From: Hofstenia miamia
Lineage: Eukaryota; Xenacoelomorpha; Acoela
DNA length: 64,000 bases
NCBI GenBank assembly: GCA_004352715.1
Contig: SCFE01000084.1
Location: 1,128,613-1,192,612 of the forward strand
Reading direction: 5' to 3'
The translations under genes and the position numbers were made by a program. The notes under the pieces were generated by a model. That model ran no database searches, was not told where the DNA came from, and saw only the letters and a program-made list of their open reading frames with translations. This document shows, piece after piece, positions 11,394-24,179 of the stretch (its first letter is position 1; every line of letters starts with the position of its first letter).

Positions 11394-12950
11394 AATATGT
11401 TTTTGCAGAGGTTATTGAAAACGGGATGAGGATGCAAACATAGCATACCACACTATGAAATTTTTTAGAAATGTATATTATATGTATTACTCATTAATAA
11501 TCTCTGTACTGTTAAAAAGGTATCTAAGGATGACATGAAAATCATGATTTCTGAAGTAAACATATATCTTTCCTTATATTAAATTGTTCAGATGTTGCTA
11601 AAACTACATATTGAATCTATCTAACAATCAGTACAATTCATGTTTTTCGCTTTCTAACGTGTCGGATGCCTTAAATTTTTTATTTTTGTTATTCTTTCAA
11701 AAACAATAGGTCAGTGATTTAGAATAGGTTTAATTCTAAGGCCAGACTTTACCATTTCAAACCTGACTATTCGTAAAAAACATTTTTGGGTATGTCGAGA
11801 TCGCAACGTTTTTGAAATTCCTAACAACCATTTGTTTGTGTTATTTTGCCTCAAATTCTGAGCTCGTAGGCTATTTATCTTATATCGTCTCGCTGTATGC
11901 AACTTAGAGAATATCTAAATATCCGCTATTTCCGAGATAGCGCCGAAATTTATATTCGTTCAATATTATTATTCAAAACTGCTTAATTATTCATAATTAA
12001 AAAATTCAATATATATTTATTTCTTTTTAATTTTCGTGTTGTTGCACATATATTAGGATCTAATAAACTTCTCCGCTTGCATTGGCATAGCTTGCAAACT
12101 ATTGCCATATTAGGTTTTGCTTGAATTTACTAAATCATAAAATTATATTAGGATATTGTTAACTGCATACAATACGGTAGCAAATTAAAGCTGCAAGAAA
12201 AAATTTCAAATTTACATGTATACGCATATTTTAAGCACAGCTCTAAAATTGCTGACTGACCTTTTATTTATTTAAATATTTTAAATTCAAAGTTAATCCT
12301 AAATTAAAAAATTATAGACTTGCGTAAAATAATTTGTTTTGAATACAAAACAGATTTGAGAATTTGCATNAATGTTGAATTTTATAGAGAATACATTCTT
12401 CTCTTTGCTGCCAAATCTGCTATCCTATACGCACTAAGGAAAAATTCAATTGGTAAATTCTTTGAAATTCTTTGTATACAGGTGCACGAAGAGGCATTTA
12501 CACAATTATAAAATGACGTGATGACAGCAACATTATCAATGCCGGACTATAGCAAACCTTTAACGTTATGGAAGCAAGTGATGTTGCCATTTCTGGGGTT
12601 TTTTAGCAAGGTGGAAACCGATATTTTTGTTAGCATCTTACTAAAAGGTTTTGAAAAGCGAGTGTATGTTAATGATAGAGGCCATCATTTTTAGCGTGGT
12701 TAAGCTAAATAATTTTTTCTATGGATGACAATTCAATTTTGTTGTAGACAAGAGGGGAGTCATATGTCTGTTTATAAATTCTAAGCCGTCACAAAAACAT
12801 TTACAGTGGCAAATGTTTATATTGGAATTTTCTTTTAAAGCTATCTGGAAGATGGGTGATGACAATATTGTTCAAGATGTGCTTAGCGAGACTACAACGG
12901 CAATTGCATGTGCGCAAAAGGAACGACTGGAAGATGCAAACAAGTATTGT
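9903..12950. other. No gene recognised
   Basis: AT-rich sequence with only short chance frames. It contains a (TA)n tract at about 11356-11389 and one ambiguous base at 12370. Confidence 0.6.
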
Positions 12951-13740
12951 TGCTGAATTTCCATTGTGCTAATCATGGGCGAGATGTCATGCAAGCAGAC
13001 TTATACCAAAAAGACAGGATTGCAGATGTTTCGAAAACAATGTTCTGCATGCGCTGAACTAAAACCCAATATGGGCTCACCCGCCGCCAGCATCGATTCA
13101 AATTCCTAGAGAACCCCAAGAACTTGCGGCAGTTGATTTTGTATTGCAATTTTCCTCAAACATTGCATGGATTTCAGTACATGATGATATTTGATGATGA
13201 TTTTCCTCGGTTTGCAGAAGTTTACATACTAAGGAAGATTTTTTCAGATTCCGCCTCAAGATATCTCATTGACTATGCATCCAGGTGCAGCAATGTCAAT
13301 CAGTTGTTCTCAGATCGAGGATTGCAGTTATAATCATTTCAGTATGTTGATATACATGCAATCAATTGGGAATTAGCAAAAAAAGAACGACTGCGTGTGA
13401 CCTGCAAAGCAACTCTCTTTGTCAATGGTTCCAGAGAACTTTGCTAATGAAAATCAAATCTCATGAAGGAACAAAATTATTATCCATTTTCATGGACGAA
13501 GTATCTACCCGCAATTCTTTGGGATTATAGAATCTGCAACAGGGTTTTTGTCACATGAGTTGATATTTAGAAATGCACCTTCAATACTCTTAAGAGCAAG
13601 AACAAATATTATTCAAGCAAGTAAACGTAATCAGTCTAGATGCAAGGTTTCGTCATCGCAAACATCGGTAGGAATGGCAATATATATTAGATCACCAATA
13701 CCTCAACAAAGAATCACCCTCTTAATCATGAAATAAGAGT
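12950..13740 (+). pseudogene. LTR-retrotransposon integrase relic
   Basis: Read across several frames, the order is that of a retroelement integrase. A zinc-finger-like part comes first (HCANHG near 12965, CSACAELKP near 13045). A core follows at 13185-13333 (DDDFPRFAEVYILRKIFSDSASRYLIDY, ending in SDRGLQL; positions 13193-13330). The tail has TKYLPAILWDYR near 13495 and ATGFLSHELIFRNAPS near 13535. This matches the zinc finger, the core with its second catalytic Asp, and the TG.SP.EL.F region of Ty3/gypsy-type integrases. It is much more decayed than the retroelements further right and not obviously of the same family. No LTRs were found. Confidence 0.65.
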
Positions 13741-14240
13741 TGTCATCACCACAAGTAGTTAAAGTGAATTGGGACATGTCTCTGCATGTCGACTTGCACC
13801 AAGACAAGTTGGAATAATGAAAACTCGGATATACAAGACCATACTCTTTCAACTGATCCTAAAAATAGATCAACTTCAATAGCCGGAAGGTATGATCAAT
13901 GTATTTAAATTGTTCCAGAACGATATGGGAATGTCATTTAACATGATTAGCCTAGAATTTTTTTTGAAGCAGGAAGTGTGTAGCAGTGCATTAGTTTAGA
14001 TTTATTATCAGTACAACTGTGTAATATTATTTTATTGCTTCACACATATGTATACTTTCCACGTTTTAAGATACAAATTGCAATTGACTAGTTGCTAATC
14101 TTGTTGACAGGATACAAATAAATAGATGTACGTTGTCTAGCTTCAATTTCATTTTGATTCATTATTTTTTTTTGAATGCAAATAGATTATACTATATACA
14201 TTGACAAATGTGAATAGTATACAACTACAATTATTTAGAA

Positions 14241-14245
<5 letters not shown>

Positions 14246-14300
<55 letters not shown>
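14246..14300. repeat. (TA)n microsatellite
   Basis: A nearly pure (TA)n tract of about 55 bases. Confidence 0.97.
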
Positions 14301-14303
<3 letters not shown>

Positions 14304-14397
14304 AAATATAATATGTACAAAACAAATAATGCTAATTTACAGTTATTAAGGCTAAAAATTCACACATAAAAGTACACAAACTCAGTAAACAATGTAA

Positions 14398-14572
14398 CGT
14401 TTAGAAGACGTCTTATAACACGTCTTAAAATGGTTTAGAAGACGTTTAGAAGACGTCTAGAAGACGTTTAGAAAAGACATCTTTGAGACGTTTAGAAAAC
14501 GTTTAGAAGACGTTTAGAAGACGTTTAGAAGACGTCTAGAAATGTTTAGAAGTTGCTTATAAACGTTTATGA
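14398..14572. repeat. Minisatellite based on GTTTAGAAGAC
   Basis: About a dozen copies of a roughly 12-base word, GTTTAGAAGACGT/GTCTAGAAGACGT, with decayed copies at both edges. AGACGTCT within it is palindromic. It lies in otherwise featureless AT-rich DNA (14580-15360 holds nothing I can identify). Confidence 0.85.
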
Positions 14573-15361
14573 AGCATTTAGTAGACTTCATATTTAACAA
14601 TTAGTGATAATTTATTTTTCTAATTTCTATAATTCTGCTACAAGCAGAGAAAACTGCATTATGTAGCATAAAAATTGCTGGCAGTCAAGAAATAAACAAT
14701 GACAAACATTATTGCCATTTCATTGCAAAATTCAAATTCATAATTTTATATTTAATGAAATAATTTTATTGTTAATTTGATAGTACTGGTTTATATACCT
14801 TCAACAATGCACTAATAATTTTGCGTATAATAAATTTAAATTAAACATTTTTATTCAAAATAAATTTAGAAAAAATTTTTCAAAGCATCGTTAAAAAATA
14901 TATTCTCAATAAACTTAGTTCTTGTTAACAAGAAATAGACACTTAGTGCTAAAGCTTTGCATAAATTATTCTTATAATAACTTGAATATTTACATATTAA
15001 ATATCTAAAGCATCGATTATATTGATTCAACACCGATTGCTCGTGTTAATTTCATTTGACAATTGCAATGACGGGAATTTAGTTCACATTATTCCTCATG
15101 TTGGTTTAATTTGACGTATTCAATATTGAAAGCACCTGTTTACATGGTTTCTTTTTGCTGACATTTATAAAGCGATATAAAAAATAATAGGCTAACGTCA
15201 GCAATTTACCCAACCCAATTAACACAGACCAGGTGTTTGCTGTAATTATTGCTGGTATTTAAGCGACAAGGCCAAATATTATAAAGAAAGCCCCAGAAAT
15301 TTTGTGTAAAGAAACGGGGTTTACAAAGTGACATTAGTTTTTCATATCAATGTTATATTCT

Positions 15362-15454
15362 NNNNNNNNNNNNNNNNNNNNNNNNNNNNNNNNNNNNNNN
15401 NNNNNNNNNNNNNNNNNNNNNNNNNNNNNNNNNNNNNNNNNNNNNNNNNNNNNN
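15362..15454. other. Assembly gap, 93 N
   Basis: A short N run ending directly at a (TA)n tract. It is followed by a short stretch rich in GGGTTC/CGGGT words (15485-15540 and 15695-15770). Confidence 0.99.
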
Positions 15455-15795
15455 ATATATATATATATATATATTAGAGAGTGAGATCGGGTACCTGATA
15501 AACCTGATCGGGTTTTGGGTCCTGTCAGGTTCGAGTACAAAAAAATTAGATTTATTCTTTATAAAATATTGATGTTATTCACATCTTGAACTGAGAAATA
15601 TCCAAGACGTTTAGTAATACGAATGAATTGCTGTTTATGTTAATGATCATTCGATTGGAGAAAGATAGACACCATCAAGTCAAATTCAACGTTTCGGGTA
15701 GGGTTCAGGTACTAAATTTTCGTGTCGGGTTGGGTGCGGATAGTAAATATTATGTGTTCAGGTCCGTGTTTGTCTCAAATTATATATATATATAC

Positions 15796-16795
15796 NNNNN
15801 NNNNNNNNNNNNNNNNNNNNNNNNNNNNNNNNNNNNNNNNNNNNNNNNNNNNNNNNNNNNNNNNNNNNNNNNNNNNNNNNNNNNNNNNNNNNNNNNNNNN
15901 NNNNNNNNNNNNNNNNNNNNNNNNNNNNNNNNNNNNNNNNNNNNNNNNNNNNNNNNNNNNNNNNNNNNNNNNNNNNNNNNNNNNNNNNNNNNNNNNNNNN
16001 NNNNNNNNNNNNNNNNNNNNNNNNNNNNNNNNNNNNNNNNNNNNNNNNNNNNNNNNNNNNNNNNNNNNNNNNNNNNNNNNNNNNNNNNNNNNNNNNNNNN
16101 NNNNNNNNNNNNNNNNNNNNNNNNNNNNNNNNNNNNNNNNNNNNNNNNNNNNNNNNNNNNNNNNNNNNNNNNNNNNNNNNNNNNNNNNNNNNNNNNNNNN
16201 NNNNNNNNNNNNNNNNNNNNNNNNNNNNNNNNNNNNNNNNNNNNNNNNNNNNNNNNNNNNNNNNNNNNNNNNNNNNNNNNNNNNNNNNNNNNNNNNNNNN
16301 NNNNNNNNNNNNNNNNNNNNNNNNNNNNNNNNNNNNNNNNNNNNNNNNNNNNNNNNNNNNNNNNNNNNNNNNNNNNNNNNNNNNNNNNNNNNNNNNNNNN
16401 NNNNNNNNNNNNNNNNNNNNNNNNNNNNNNNNNNNNNNNNNNNNNNNNNNNNNNNNNNNNNNNNNNNNNNNNNNNNNNNNNNNNNNNNNNNNNNNNNNNN
16501 NNNNNNNNNNNNNNNNNNNNNNNNNNNNNNNNNNNNNNNNNNNNNNNNNNNNNNNNNNNNNNNNNNNNNNNNNNNNNNNNNNNNNNNNNNNNNNNNNNNN
16601 NNNNNNNNNNNNNNNNNNNNNNNNNNNNNNNNNNNNNNNNNNNNNNNNNNNNNNNNNNNNNNNNNNNNNNNNNNNNNNNNNNNNNNNNNNNNNNNNNNNN
16701 NNNNNNNNNNNNNNNNNNNNNNNNNNNNNNNNNNNNNNNNNNNNNNNNNNNNNNNNNNNNNNNNNNNNNNNNNNNNNNNNNNNNNNNNNNNNNNN
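15796..16795. other. Assembly gap, exactly 1000 N
   Basis: It begins in a (TA)n tract and ends inside a retroelement gag gene, so the 5' end of that element, including any LTR, is hidden here. Confidence 0.99.
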
Positions 16796-17540
16796 CAATG
16801 CAAAATGATATTGACTGAGATCAGCTTAAATATGGAAATGCGGCTAGATGAACAAAGCCAGTTATTCCAAAATGAGATCAAAACCCTTACCCACCAATTA
16901 TTGGAGTCCAATAAAAGGTTTCTAGAGCAAAACCAACAATGGCAAGAAATAAATCAAGAGTTGGAGAGAACAAACAGGCAACTAATCAAGGATAACAACC
17001 TACAGGCAGGAGAACTAGAACAGTTGAAAGACAAATTAAGATTGTTACAACTAATGGAAGAGGAAAACAGGAGCAGCATGCAAACCCATGAAATTGAATT
17101 CCACTCCAGAAAGGAAAGTGAGCTCCAGGCACCAAATAGATCAGCCCCCAAAGAAGTCATATATGAGGAATCAGATGAAGACTCAGAATTTGAGAAACAG
17201 AAATTCATTAACAAAATCACAAAAGCAGTTACTACACAACTGCACAAAGAGGATGCCAAAAGAAACCATAAGAAACCTAAATACGAGGACTCAATCTTAC
17301 CACAATTGACTGCCATTGACACAATACCCTGCAAATTGACACTACCCAAATTCAATGGAAGAGTGGATGGTTACAATCCTACATTTGCAGAGTGGCTACA
17401 AATGTTTGAATTGACGATGGTGGAACAAAAAGTGAGCCAACAGGCAGCAGCAGCAAGACTCCCACTATACCTCACAGTGGCAGCCTCTCAGAACTATTTG
17501 CTTTTGGAAGCAGAAATGAAAAGAAATTATCAGCTACTAA
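16796..17540 (+). pseudogene. gag: Gag gene of a gypsy-like retrotransposon, 5' cut by gap
   Basis: The frame is open from the gap. It encodes a long coiled coil (LFQNEIKTLTHQLLESNKRF; rich in Glu, Gln and Leu heptads), an acidic linker and a capsid-like domain with LPKFNGRVDGYNPTFAEWLQ followed by AAARLPLYL. The sequence is nearly identical to the gag at 42244-42969, so both belong to one family. Here the frame is intact up to 17540. A transposon then interrupts it, and gag continues for about 45 bases at 19445-19491 before homology ends. The product would be the structural protein of the retroelement particle; the zinc-knuckle half is missing. Confidence 0.85.
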
Positions 17541-17632
17541 CACTGACCAACAGCAAAATATTTTATTGGGATAGAATATTCCGCTTCTGGGTATTTTAAG
17601 TGTCCTAAACACGATGGTGCTATTCATTTTTT

Positions 17633-17973
17633 NNNNNNNNNNNNNNNNNNNNNNNNNNNNNNNNNNNNNNNNNNNNNNNNNNNNNNNNNNNNNNNNNNNN
17701 NNNNNNNNNNNNNNNNNNNNNNNNNNNNNNNNNNNNNNNNNNNNNNNNNNNNNNNNNNNNNNNNNNNNNNNNNNNNNNNNNNNNNNNNNNNNNNNNNNNN
17801 NNNNNNNNNNNNNNNNNNNNNNNNNNNNNNNNNNNNNNNNNNNNNNNNNNNNNNNNNNNNNNNNNNNNNNNNNNNNNNNNNNNNNNNNNNNNNNNNNNNN
17901 NNNNNNNNNNNNNNNNNNNNNNNNNNNNNNNNNNNNNNNNNNNNNNNNNNNNNNNNNNNNNNNNNNNNNNNNN
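17633..17973. other. Assembly gap, 341 N
   Basis: An N run inside the CMC element, removing sequence between the left end and the transposase relic. Confidence 0.99.
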
Positions 17974-18361
17974 AGAAAAACGATAAAAATTAAAATTTAT
18001 GAAAAATTCGTGAAAAATTGAAATTTATGAAAAAATTAATGTTGAGATAATGATGATATAATCAATCTAAAATTATGTCTAAAAGGCCTTCTTCAATATA
18101 AACTATAAATATATTGTTAAAACAAATTATTATTCTAATTAAATCTCAAATAAAGTTTTATATATAGTTTATTAAATGTGAATAAATCTGATTATACAAT
18201 AACTACACTTTGAAATTGAGTGATAAATTTTATCGCTGTTACAATAGTTTTTCTTGTACAATTAACTGCTTTCTCTTACATAGCTACTAGTCCGTCAAAA
18301 AATAGTCCATGAGTATCTCTTGTACAGAAATTTTAGTTTATACTATTGCAACTTTTATTTA

Positions 18362-19106
18362 TTGAAGGTTGTCGCCATTGTTTCTGGAATCAAAACTGGC
18401 TGGCCAAAGTTTCAGTGTTTCATCTGTGAGTGGGATATTCGTGATAAGGAGAACCACTTCATTCAGAGGTGTGGAAGACGCGTGATGGTTACACACTTGG
18501 TTAAAAGAACGTCATCAATGAGCCTCTTGTTCCAAAGGAGAATATCATTCTGCCACCGCTGCATATCAAACTGGGATTGATGACTCAGTTTGTAAAGGCG
18601 CTAAAAAAGAACGACAGCCAAGCGATTGCTATGTTCAAGGAGAAATTTCCAAAACTTTCAACAGCCAAAATTAATGCCGGCGTCTTCAATTGACCGCAAA
18701 TTCGGGAATGTCTTAAAGACCAAATTTCACCCGAAATTTTTCTGAAGATGAACTGGCAGTGTGGGAGTCATACAGATCTTTTGTTGACGGCTTTCTTGGA
18801 AGAAACAAGAACCCTCAATACAAAGAGATCATCAGGAAGCTGCTGAGTGACTTTCAGAATCTGGGAGCCAATATGTCATTGAAGCTCCATCTTCTCCACT
18901 CCCACTTGGATCTATTTCCTGAAAGCAACTGTGAGCATGGCGAACAATTCCACCAAGCAATTGCTAATATGGAGAGTCGATATAGTGCACAGTGGACTCT
19001 GGTTATGTTGGCCGACTACTGCTGGAAACTCATGCGGGAAGATCATCAAGCTGAACACAAAAGGAAGAGACAAAAACTTTCAAACTTTTCGTACTTTTTT
19101 GTATAA
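18362..19106 (+). pseudogene. CMC-type transposase C-terminal relic
   Basis: The relic shows WPKFQCFICEWDIRDKENHF (about 18405-18465), then in a shifted frame LPPLHIKLGLM (about 18552-18584). It ends with MSLKLHLLHSHLDLFPES, EHGEQFHQ and LADYCWKLMR (18870-19045). This motif order is familiar from animal transposon proteins of the kind I associate with Chapaev-like CMC elements; that assignment is from memory and fits the CACTG ends. At least two frameshifts and a stop (near 18692) break it. The last segment (18759-19106) is one open frame of 115 codons. Confidence 0.7.
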
Positions 19107-19491
19107 AGCTATATCCTTTTCTCATTATTTGCGCTCCTACATTTAATCCATGTGTTTAATAAAGTATTAAAATCATACAAAAATCTATTTGACATATTAA
19201 TGTATGAAAAAATAAACAATTTCTGTATAAAGCTATATATATATTTCTCATTTTTACACTCCTAGCGTAAATCCATGTATTAAAATCATGCAAAAACCCA
19301 ATTTGACATAATTTTTTTTACTTAAATATGTGATCTATTCAAGCAAAACAAAGATTACTATTGTGTTCAGCATGCTAGAAATACCCAGAAACGGCATACC
19401 TCGTTTGAATAAAAAAAAATTTTATCTCCATTTGTTGGCCAGTGTAATTGGAGATTTTATGAACTACTATGAGAATGATAGTTTCAAAAAT

Positions 19492-22206
19492 ATCAATATT
19501 ACATTAATATTTGCCTTTCTCAAAATATTAATCATTAACCAATTATAGAGAATTGTTAATTGTATAGGGTCTTGATATAACAAGGAAATCTTTGCTTGTC
19601 AGCATTAACGAGAAATTTATTATTAAAATAATCGATTCTATGTTAATAGACAGTTAATGCTGATTCTCTCATAACAACTTTATTATTTATATAACTACAA
19701 TATTACAGACAATTTGTCTGTATATTATAGATTTGTTGTCAAAATACACATAAAATATTAAATAACTTTAAAATGATGTGATTGCAACATTTTGAATATT
19801 AAATGGCAATACTAATATGCTTCAAAATAATTTACTAAATAAATGATTCTAACAATATAACTATTGTGACTTTGGTGGATAAAGGCTTTCCCCTTATTGA
19901 TGATGTTATTTATAGTGTTTTGCAAACTATCTATTAGAAACACCAATGCCCTCAAACAAAGATTTCATGTGTCAAACAATTTTGCTAGGATAATGCCTTA
20001 ACAGCCAAAAAAATTGTTATAAGCTTTATTACACAAAATATGATATATGTTTTATTACAAAAGTATACTATAAGTTTTATTACACAATATATATATACTA
20101 TAAGTTTTATTACACAAAATATACTGTATGTTTATTACACAAAATATGCTATATGTTTTATTACATTTGCATGTTTGGATATTTTGTAATAAAGGAAGTT
20201 ACAAATAACACATTTTTAGATTTACTTCTACAATATTTATTTTTATAAAGTACAAAGAAGACCAAATTGAAATGATGCACATGCATAAGTGAAACTATTG
20301 TTTATTATGGTGTACTGATATTTTGCCATTTCTTCCATTTTTCTCACTAAGTACACAGCACTGATGGTTTCAAAGACATTATTCTCTGTAATTTGGCTGT
20401 CTTTGGAATTCTGAAAATTCTTAGGCATAGAAAAAATCCTAGAAATGTCAGATGACACACTGATCCATCAATATTACATTATTAAATCAACATTTCGAGG
20501 CTATTACTATCTGAAGTATTTGTAACAAAATTGTTCTATAGTAATTTGCATTACCAATGTGGTAGGCCTTTAAATTTCTTCTGATAAGTGCTTAAGTTCT
20601 GAACACTACTCATGCAACAATTTTTTCTATTAAATATGAAATTCTAAAAGTATTTTACATGTTCTGTTATATGTAAGCATTTGGGTATTATTAAAGCAAA
20701 ATATTTTGTAAAAAAATTATTCCTGTAGTAAAAAGGACCTATACATTATCTAAACATAATAATCTTTAGCCATGTTTCTTTGACAAATATTCCTGAGATA
20801 TAAAAGTTGTAAGAAGTAAATGCTAAAATTTGATTTTAAAAACAATAGAAATCAATTTGCACTCAAAATTCATCTTATTGTTATTACGAATTTTTAGTAG
20901 TTTAAGTGAAAACATTAGACTGAAAGACATATTTCATTCAATGTGATCATCTCCACTTTGAAAGAAAAACTTTCCTCTTAATATGCACTATTCCTTAAAA
21001 GATATAAAATTATATAATCAAACCTAAATGTTAAGTAGTTTATGCTTGTAGATGTAATCATTTTTTAAATTATGACTATGCTGCAATTATCTTATGTATA
21101 GACTTTTGATATTAAAAATTCTTTGGATGGTAAACTTAGAATTTCTTAGGTGTTATAATATTGTTGAATTAGTTTTTTACTCTTTTTTATCTACTTAGTT
21201 GTCTGCTACTATATAAAAAAGTCCTCACCACATTTACAATTGATTTCATAGATAATGTTGGATTTATCTAATATTTTGGTTTTAATTCCAAATGTGTATA
21301 AACAACTCTTACAATTTTATATAATTATTATTCTTATTTGCTTTGCTCAAAATATTCAATTCTAAACGGATGTTTAATATCTTTTGTTGTTAATATTTCA
21401 TCCATTGCTTCATTAATATATTTTCATAAAATTAACTGGATGGAGTTTTCTCTAGATTCAATTTAAATTTGTTTATTTGTTGGTCTATGATTTCATATGA
21501 ATTTCAGACATCAAAATTCGATGCATTGCTCCATCAAATAGTTCTATATTTTGCATACTACAGCTGAAGTTAAATTTAATTTTTAAATACATCGGCATCA
21601 GTTAGTTTTCTAAAAGTTCCCCTAACAAAACTGGTCAAAGTTTTGTAAAAATATTCACATTTACAAATTAAAATTATAGTTAGGTTGTTTTCAATTATAA
21701 ATTTTATGTTGTTATCTATGAAATTAAATAGTGTAAAAATAAACTCTGCATTTTCTTATAAAATCATAAACCAAGAGATAAGAAAATTAAAATCAAATAC
21801 AGAGAAGAATGAATATCCAATAATTTTGTGTACAATGACATTAACAAAGGAATGGATGAAATAATTAACTCATGATTAATAAACAGTTAAATTCTGAAAA
21901 CAACACAAGATAGAGAATTGCATCCTCTTTCTTGACATATCTTAGTCTAGTTGAGCCACACCTTTGTGTGCACCACAGCAGTCAACCTCTGAATTTGTGC
22001 ACAGCGTGCCTGGATGGGACTCACCCAGATTTTCTTCAGAAAAAAATGTCAGGTTAGTAATTTTTGCTTTGGACATTCAACTGCCTCATTATCTGAATGT
22101 ATGGGAAGAATTTGAATATTTTTGAAAAATTCAAATTTTTCAAAGAAAAATAATATTTCATAAAACTTATTTTTAGCTAAAAATGTAAAAGTTTAGCTTA
22201 TATCAC
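19492..22206. other. No gene recognised
   Basis: AT-rich sequence. A 71-codon open frame on the minus strand at 20243-20458 has coding-like composition but no recognisable family. Apart from the short tandem array at 20015-20175, I see nothing supported. Confidence 0.5.
20015..20175. repeat. Short tandem repeat, about 25-33 bp unit
   Basis: About five copies of a unit resembling TATAAGTTTTATTACACAAA, with variable TA content between copies. Confidence 0.8.
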
Positions 22207-23725
22207 TTATACAATGAGTAAAATCAGGGGATAGTCTTTCTCTGAAAACTGTCTAAAAGCATTAAGTCTATCCCTATTACCAATACAAAAGCCATTTGCC
22301 ATCTCTACCAGATCTATGCTATCAGTCTTTTTTGTGGAGGGTAAGCAACCTAAGGTGATTGAGTCTTTCTTGGGAAATTGTTGTCCTTAACCTATTATTT
22401 AAGTGATGGAGACAAGCATCAGACCTCTTGCTTGTGGCATTAGTTGCTGGTATAATAGCATAAGAATAGTATTATTGGATCTGAGAGCTGAAATTTTTTG
22501 GATTATATTGAAATATCCTGCCACAAAAGACCAAAATTTTCATTAGTTATCATTTTTTCTATTTTTTTGATGGTGCATTTGGCAAGAATTTTTGCATCTG
22601 TTGCTGACAAATCAGGACTCTATATAGTTCTTGAAAGTTGGTGAATAAGAACATCTTTAATGAATGACTTTAGTTAAGGTATCTGCAGTAGTGTTGTGAA
22701 CTTGCTTAAGTCCAATGAATTCTTCATGCACTTCCAAATCCATCAAAAGCATACAATAAAGTGCTTCTTATTTGAATTATTTGTGATTTTATCAGCTGTT
22801 ATAACATAGAACATTGATTTATTGATGTCCTTAACTATACTTTTATTATATACAGTGCCATTATCTTAATAATTTCATTCTTGTTGTCATGATGGAGAAA
22901 TTTGTTTCTGCTTTCTGCTGCTATGCTTTGATCTGTACATCTATTTCCCCACATTTTCTCATTAGTTGGTCAAATTTGCCATACTTTTTGTCTCCTTGGA
23001 AAGCAAGTCCTTGTCTTGTTAAAAATCTGATATTTTGGAGAACTTGCATGAATACTTGGCAATTGTTTGCTTGGCTTAAAGTGTAGCTTTTGGAAATTGC
23101 ACAACCAATGTCTGTAGCATTGTGTTCAATATTTATTAACCTCAAATAATCAGAATGAAATTTAGAAGCCCTGCTTTCTTTAAATTTTTGATTTGAAGGC
23201 ACTTTTTCCAATTATGAAAGCCAATTTTGATGAATGCTTTATCTTGTGTTCCTTGAAATTGATTTGGTTTCTCAAGCATTGCAGATTTCATACACATGTA
23301 ACAAACAACTGCATTCCATTGTATATGATAATGTAGCAAAGAATAATCTTGTAACCAATTTGCTTGACAAGAGTGCTTGTGACTACCAATTCTTGTTTTT
23401 GGAAAAAAAAGAAATTCAAAGTTTGATAAAATTCCTGAAATAATTGTATTTATCACTTTAGGTAGATCAGAAGTTTTCCTGCTCTCATTTTCCACCAGGT
23501 GAACATAAGAAATTACTAGTGGGTTTTCAACTGTATTTTCATTGTCAGCACTAGATTCATTTTGATATAAGTCAGATATTTCTGTTGAAGCATTACAGTA
23601 GAAGAAGCATGGTTAGTGCTCTTTTGCATATTACTTAACATATCTATAATGTGTCCACAAGTCATGCTAGTAAAAGACATTGTAGTGTTTAGGTTTAGCA
23701 AGTGCTGCTGAATCAAATGGCTCAA
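22207..23725 (-). pseudogene. hAT transposase relic, ZMYM1-like lineage
   Basis: Domains run in the expected order on the minus strand. First is a TTF-type zinc-finger region (QDYSLLHYHIQWNAVVCYMC, 23500-23142). Next is LQNIRFLTRQGLAFQGD (about 23060-22990). Then comes a degenerate catalytic start (VITADKITNNSNKKHFIVC; about 22800), with VHEEFIGLKQVHNTTADTL in another frame. The C-terminal dimerisation block is NATSKRSDACLHHLNNRLRT, then ISQERLNHLRLLTLHK and a stop at 22207. The part between the catalytic start and the dimerisation block is largely missing, so there is an internal deletion. Several frameshifts are present. I could not define terminal repeats. Confidence 0.8.
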
Positions 23726-24179
23726 ACTAACATGGTGTAGTAATTTCTACAGTTGATGAATCACATTAATGCTCCTCTCATTAAGAGGTTTGAAATTACC
23801 ATTTAACACTAGAATGGCCATTACTCCTTGTGATTCTTTTTCATGCAGCATTTCATCAAAAGCCTAACCAAATAACCTTTAGCCAAACTATTTTTTGCTG
23901 TAATCTTTTTTTGTGACCTGTTTAAAATTACTTGATCATAATAAATCATTTACAAATTTAAATTGCTCTAAATAAATTTTTATTCACTTTGCAATCTTAT
24001 CTTTTGGTCAGAATAGGTCCCTTTAAGTTTGCACCTTTTTGCCTATGTGAGGCTAGCAAGAATGCATTTAAGCTTGCATTCTGTCACATGCCCCTCTAAC
24101 TTGCCTTGTTTTCTCTCTGTAAGCTAGAGTGTGTGCTTCTTCCACTAAGTCTTTTGAATGTTCATCTTGCCACAGTGTT
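23726..24179. other. No gene recognised
   Basis: AT-rich DNA between the hAT relic and the retroelement fragments. A TTAACACTAGAATGG word at about 23802 resembles a piggyBac end but has no partner. Confidence 0.5.

Larger units (their letters stand above)
17541..19444 (+). mobile_element. CACTA/Mirage/Chapaev-type DNA transposon inserted in gag
   Basis: Ends are CACTGACCAACAG (left) and CACTGGCCAACAA (right, reverse complement). A second shared block is CTTCTGGGTATTTTAAG versus TTTCTGGGTATTTCTAG. The flanking gag reads GCTACTAA at left and TAATTGG at right. The uninterrupted gag copy near 42970 reads GCTACTAATTGG, so a 3-bp TAA duplication flanks the element. CACTG termini with a short target duplication fit the CMC superfamily. 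A 341-N gap lies at 17633-17973. The element is 1904 bp including that gap. Confidence 0.85.

Noticed and set aside
15475-15780. CGGGT/GGGTTC-rich stretch as telomere-like repeat
   Set aside because: The words are irregular and few, with no tandem hexamer or heptamer array.
23802-23830. TTAACACTAGAATGG as a piggyBac end
   Set aside because: No matching inverted end or second TTAA was found, and nothing nearby encodes a piggyBac protein.
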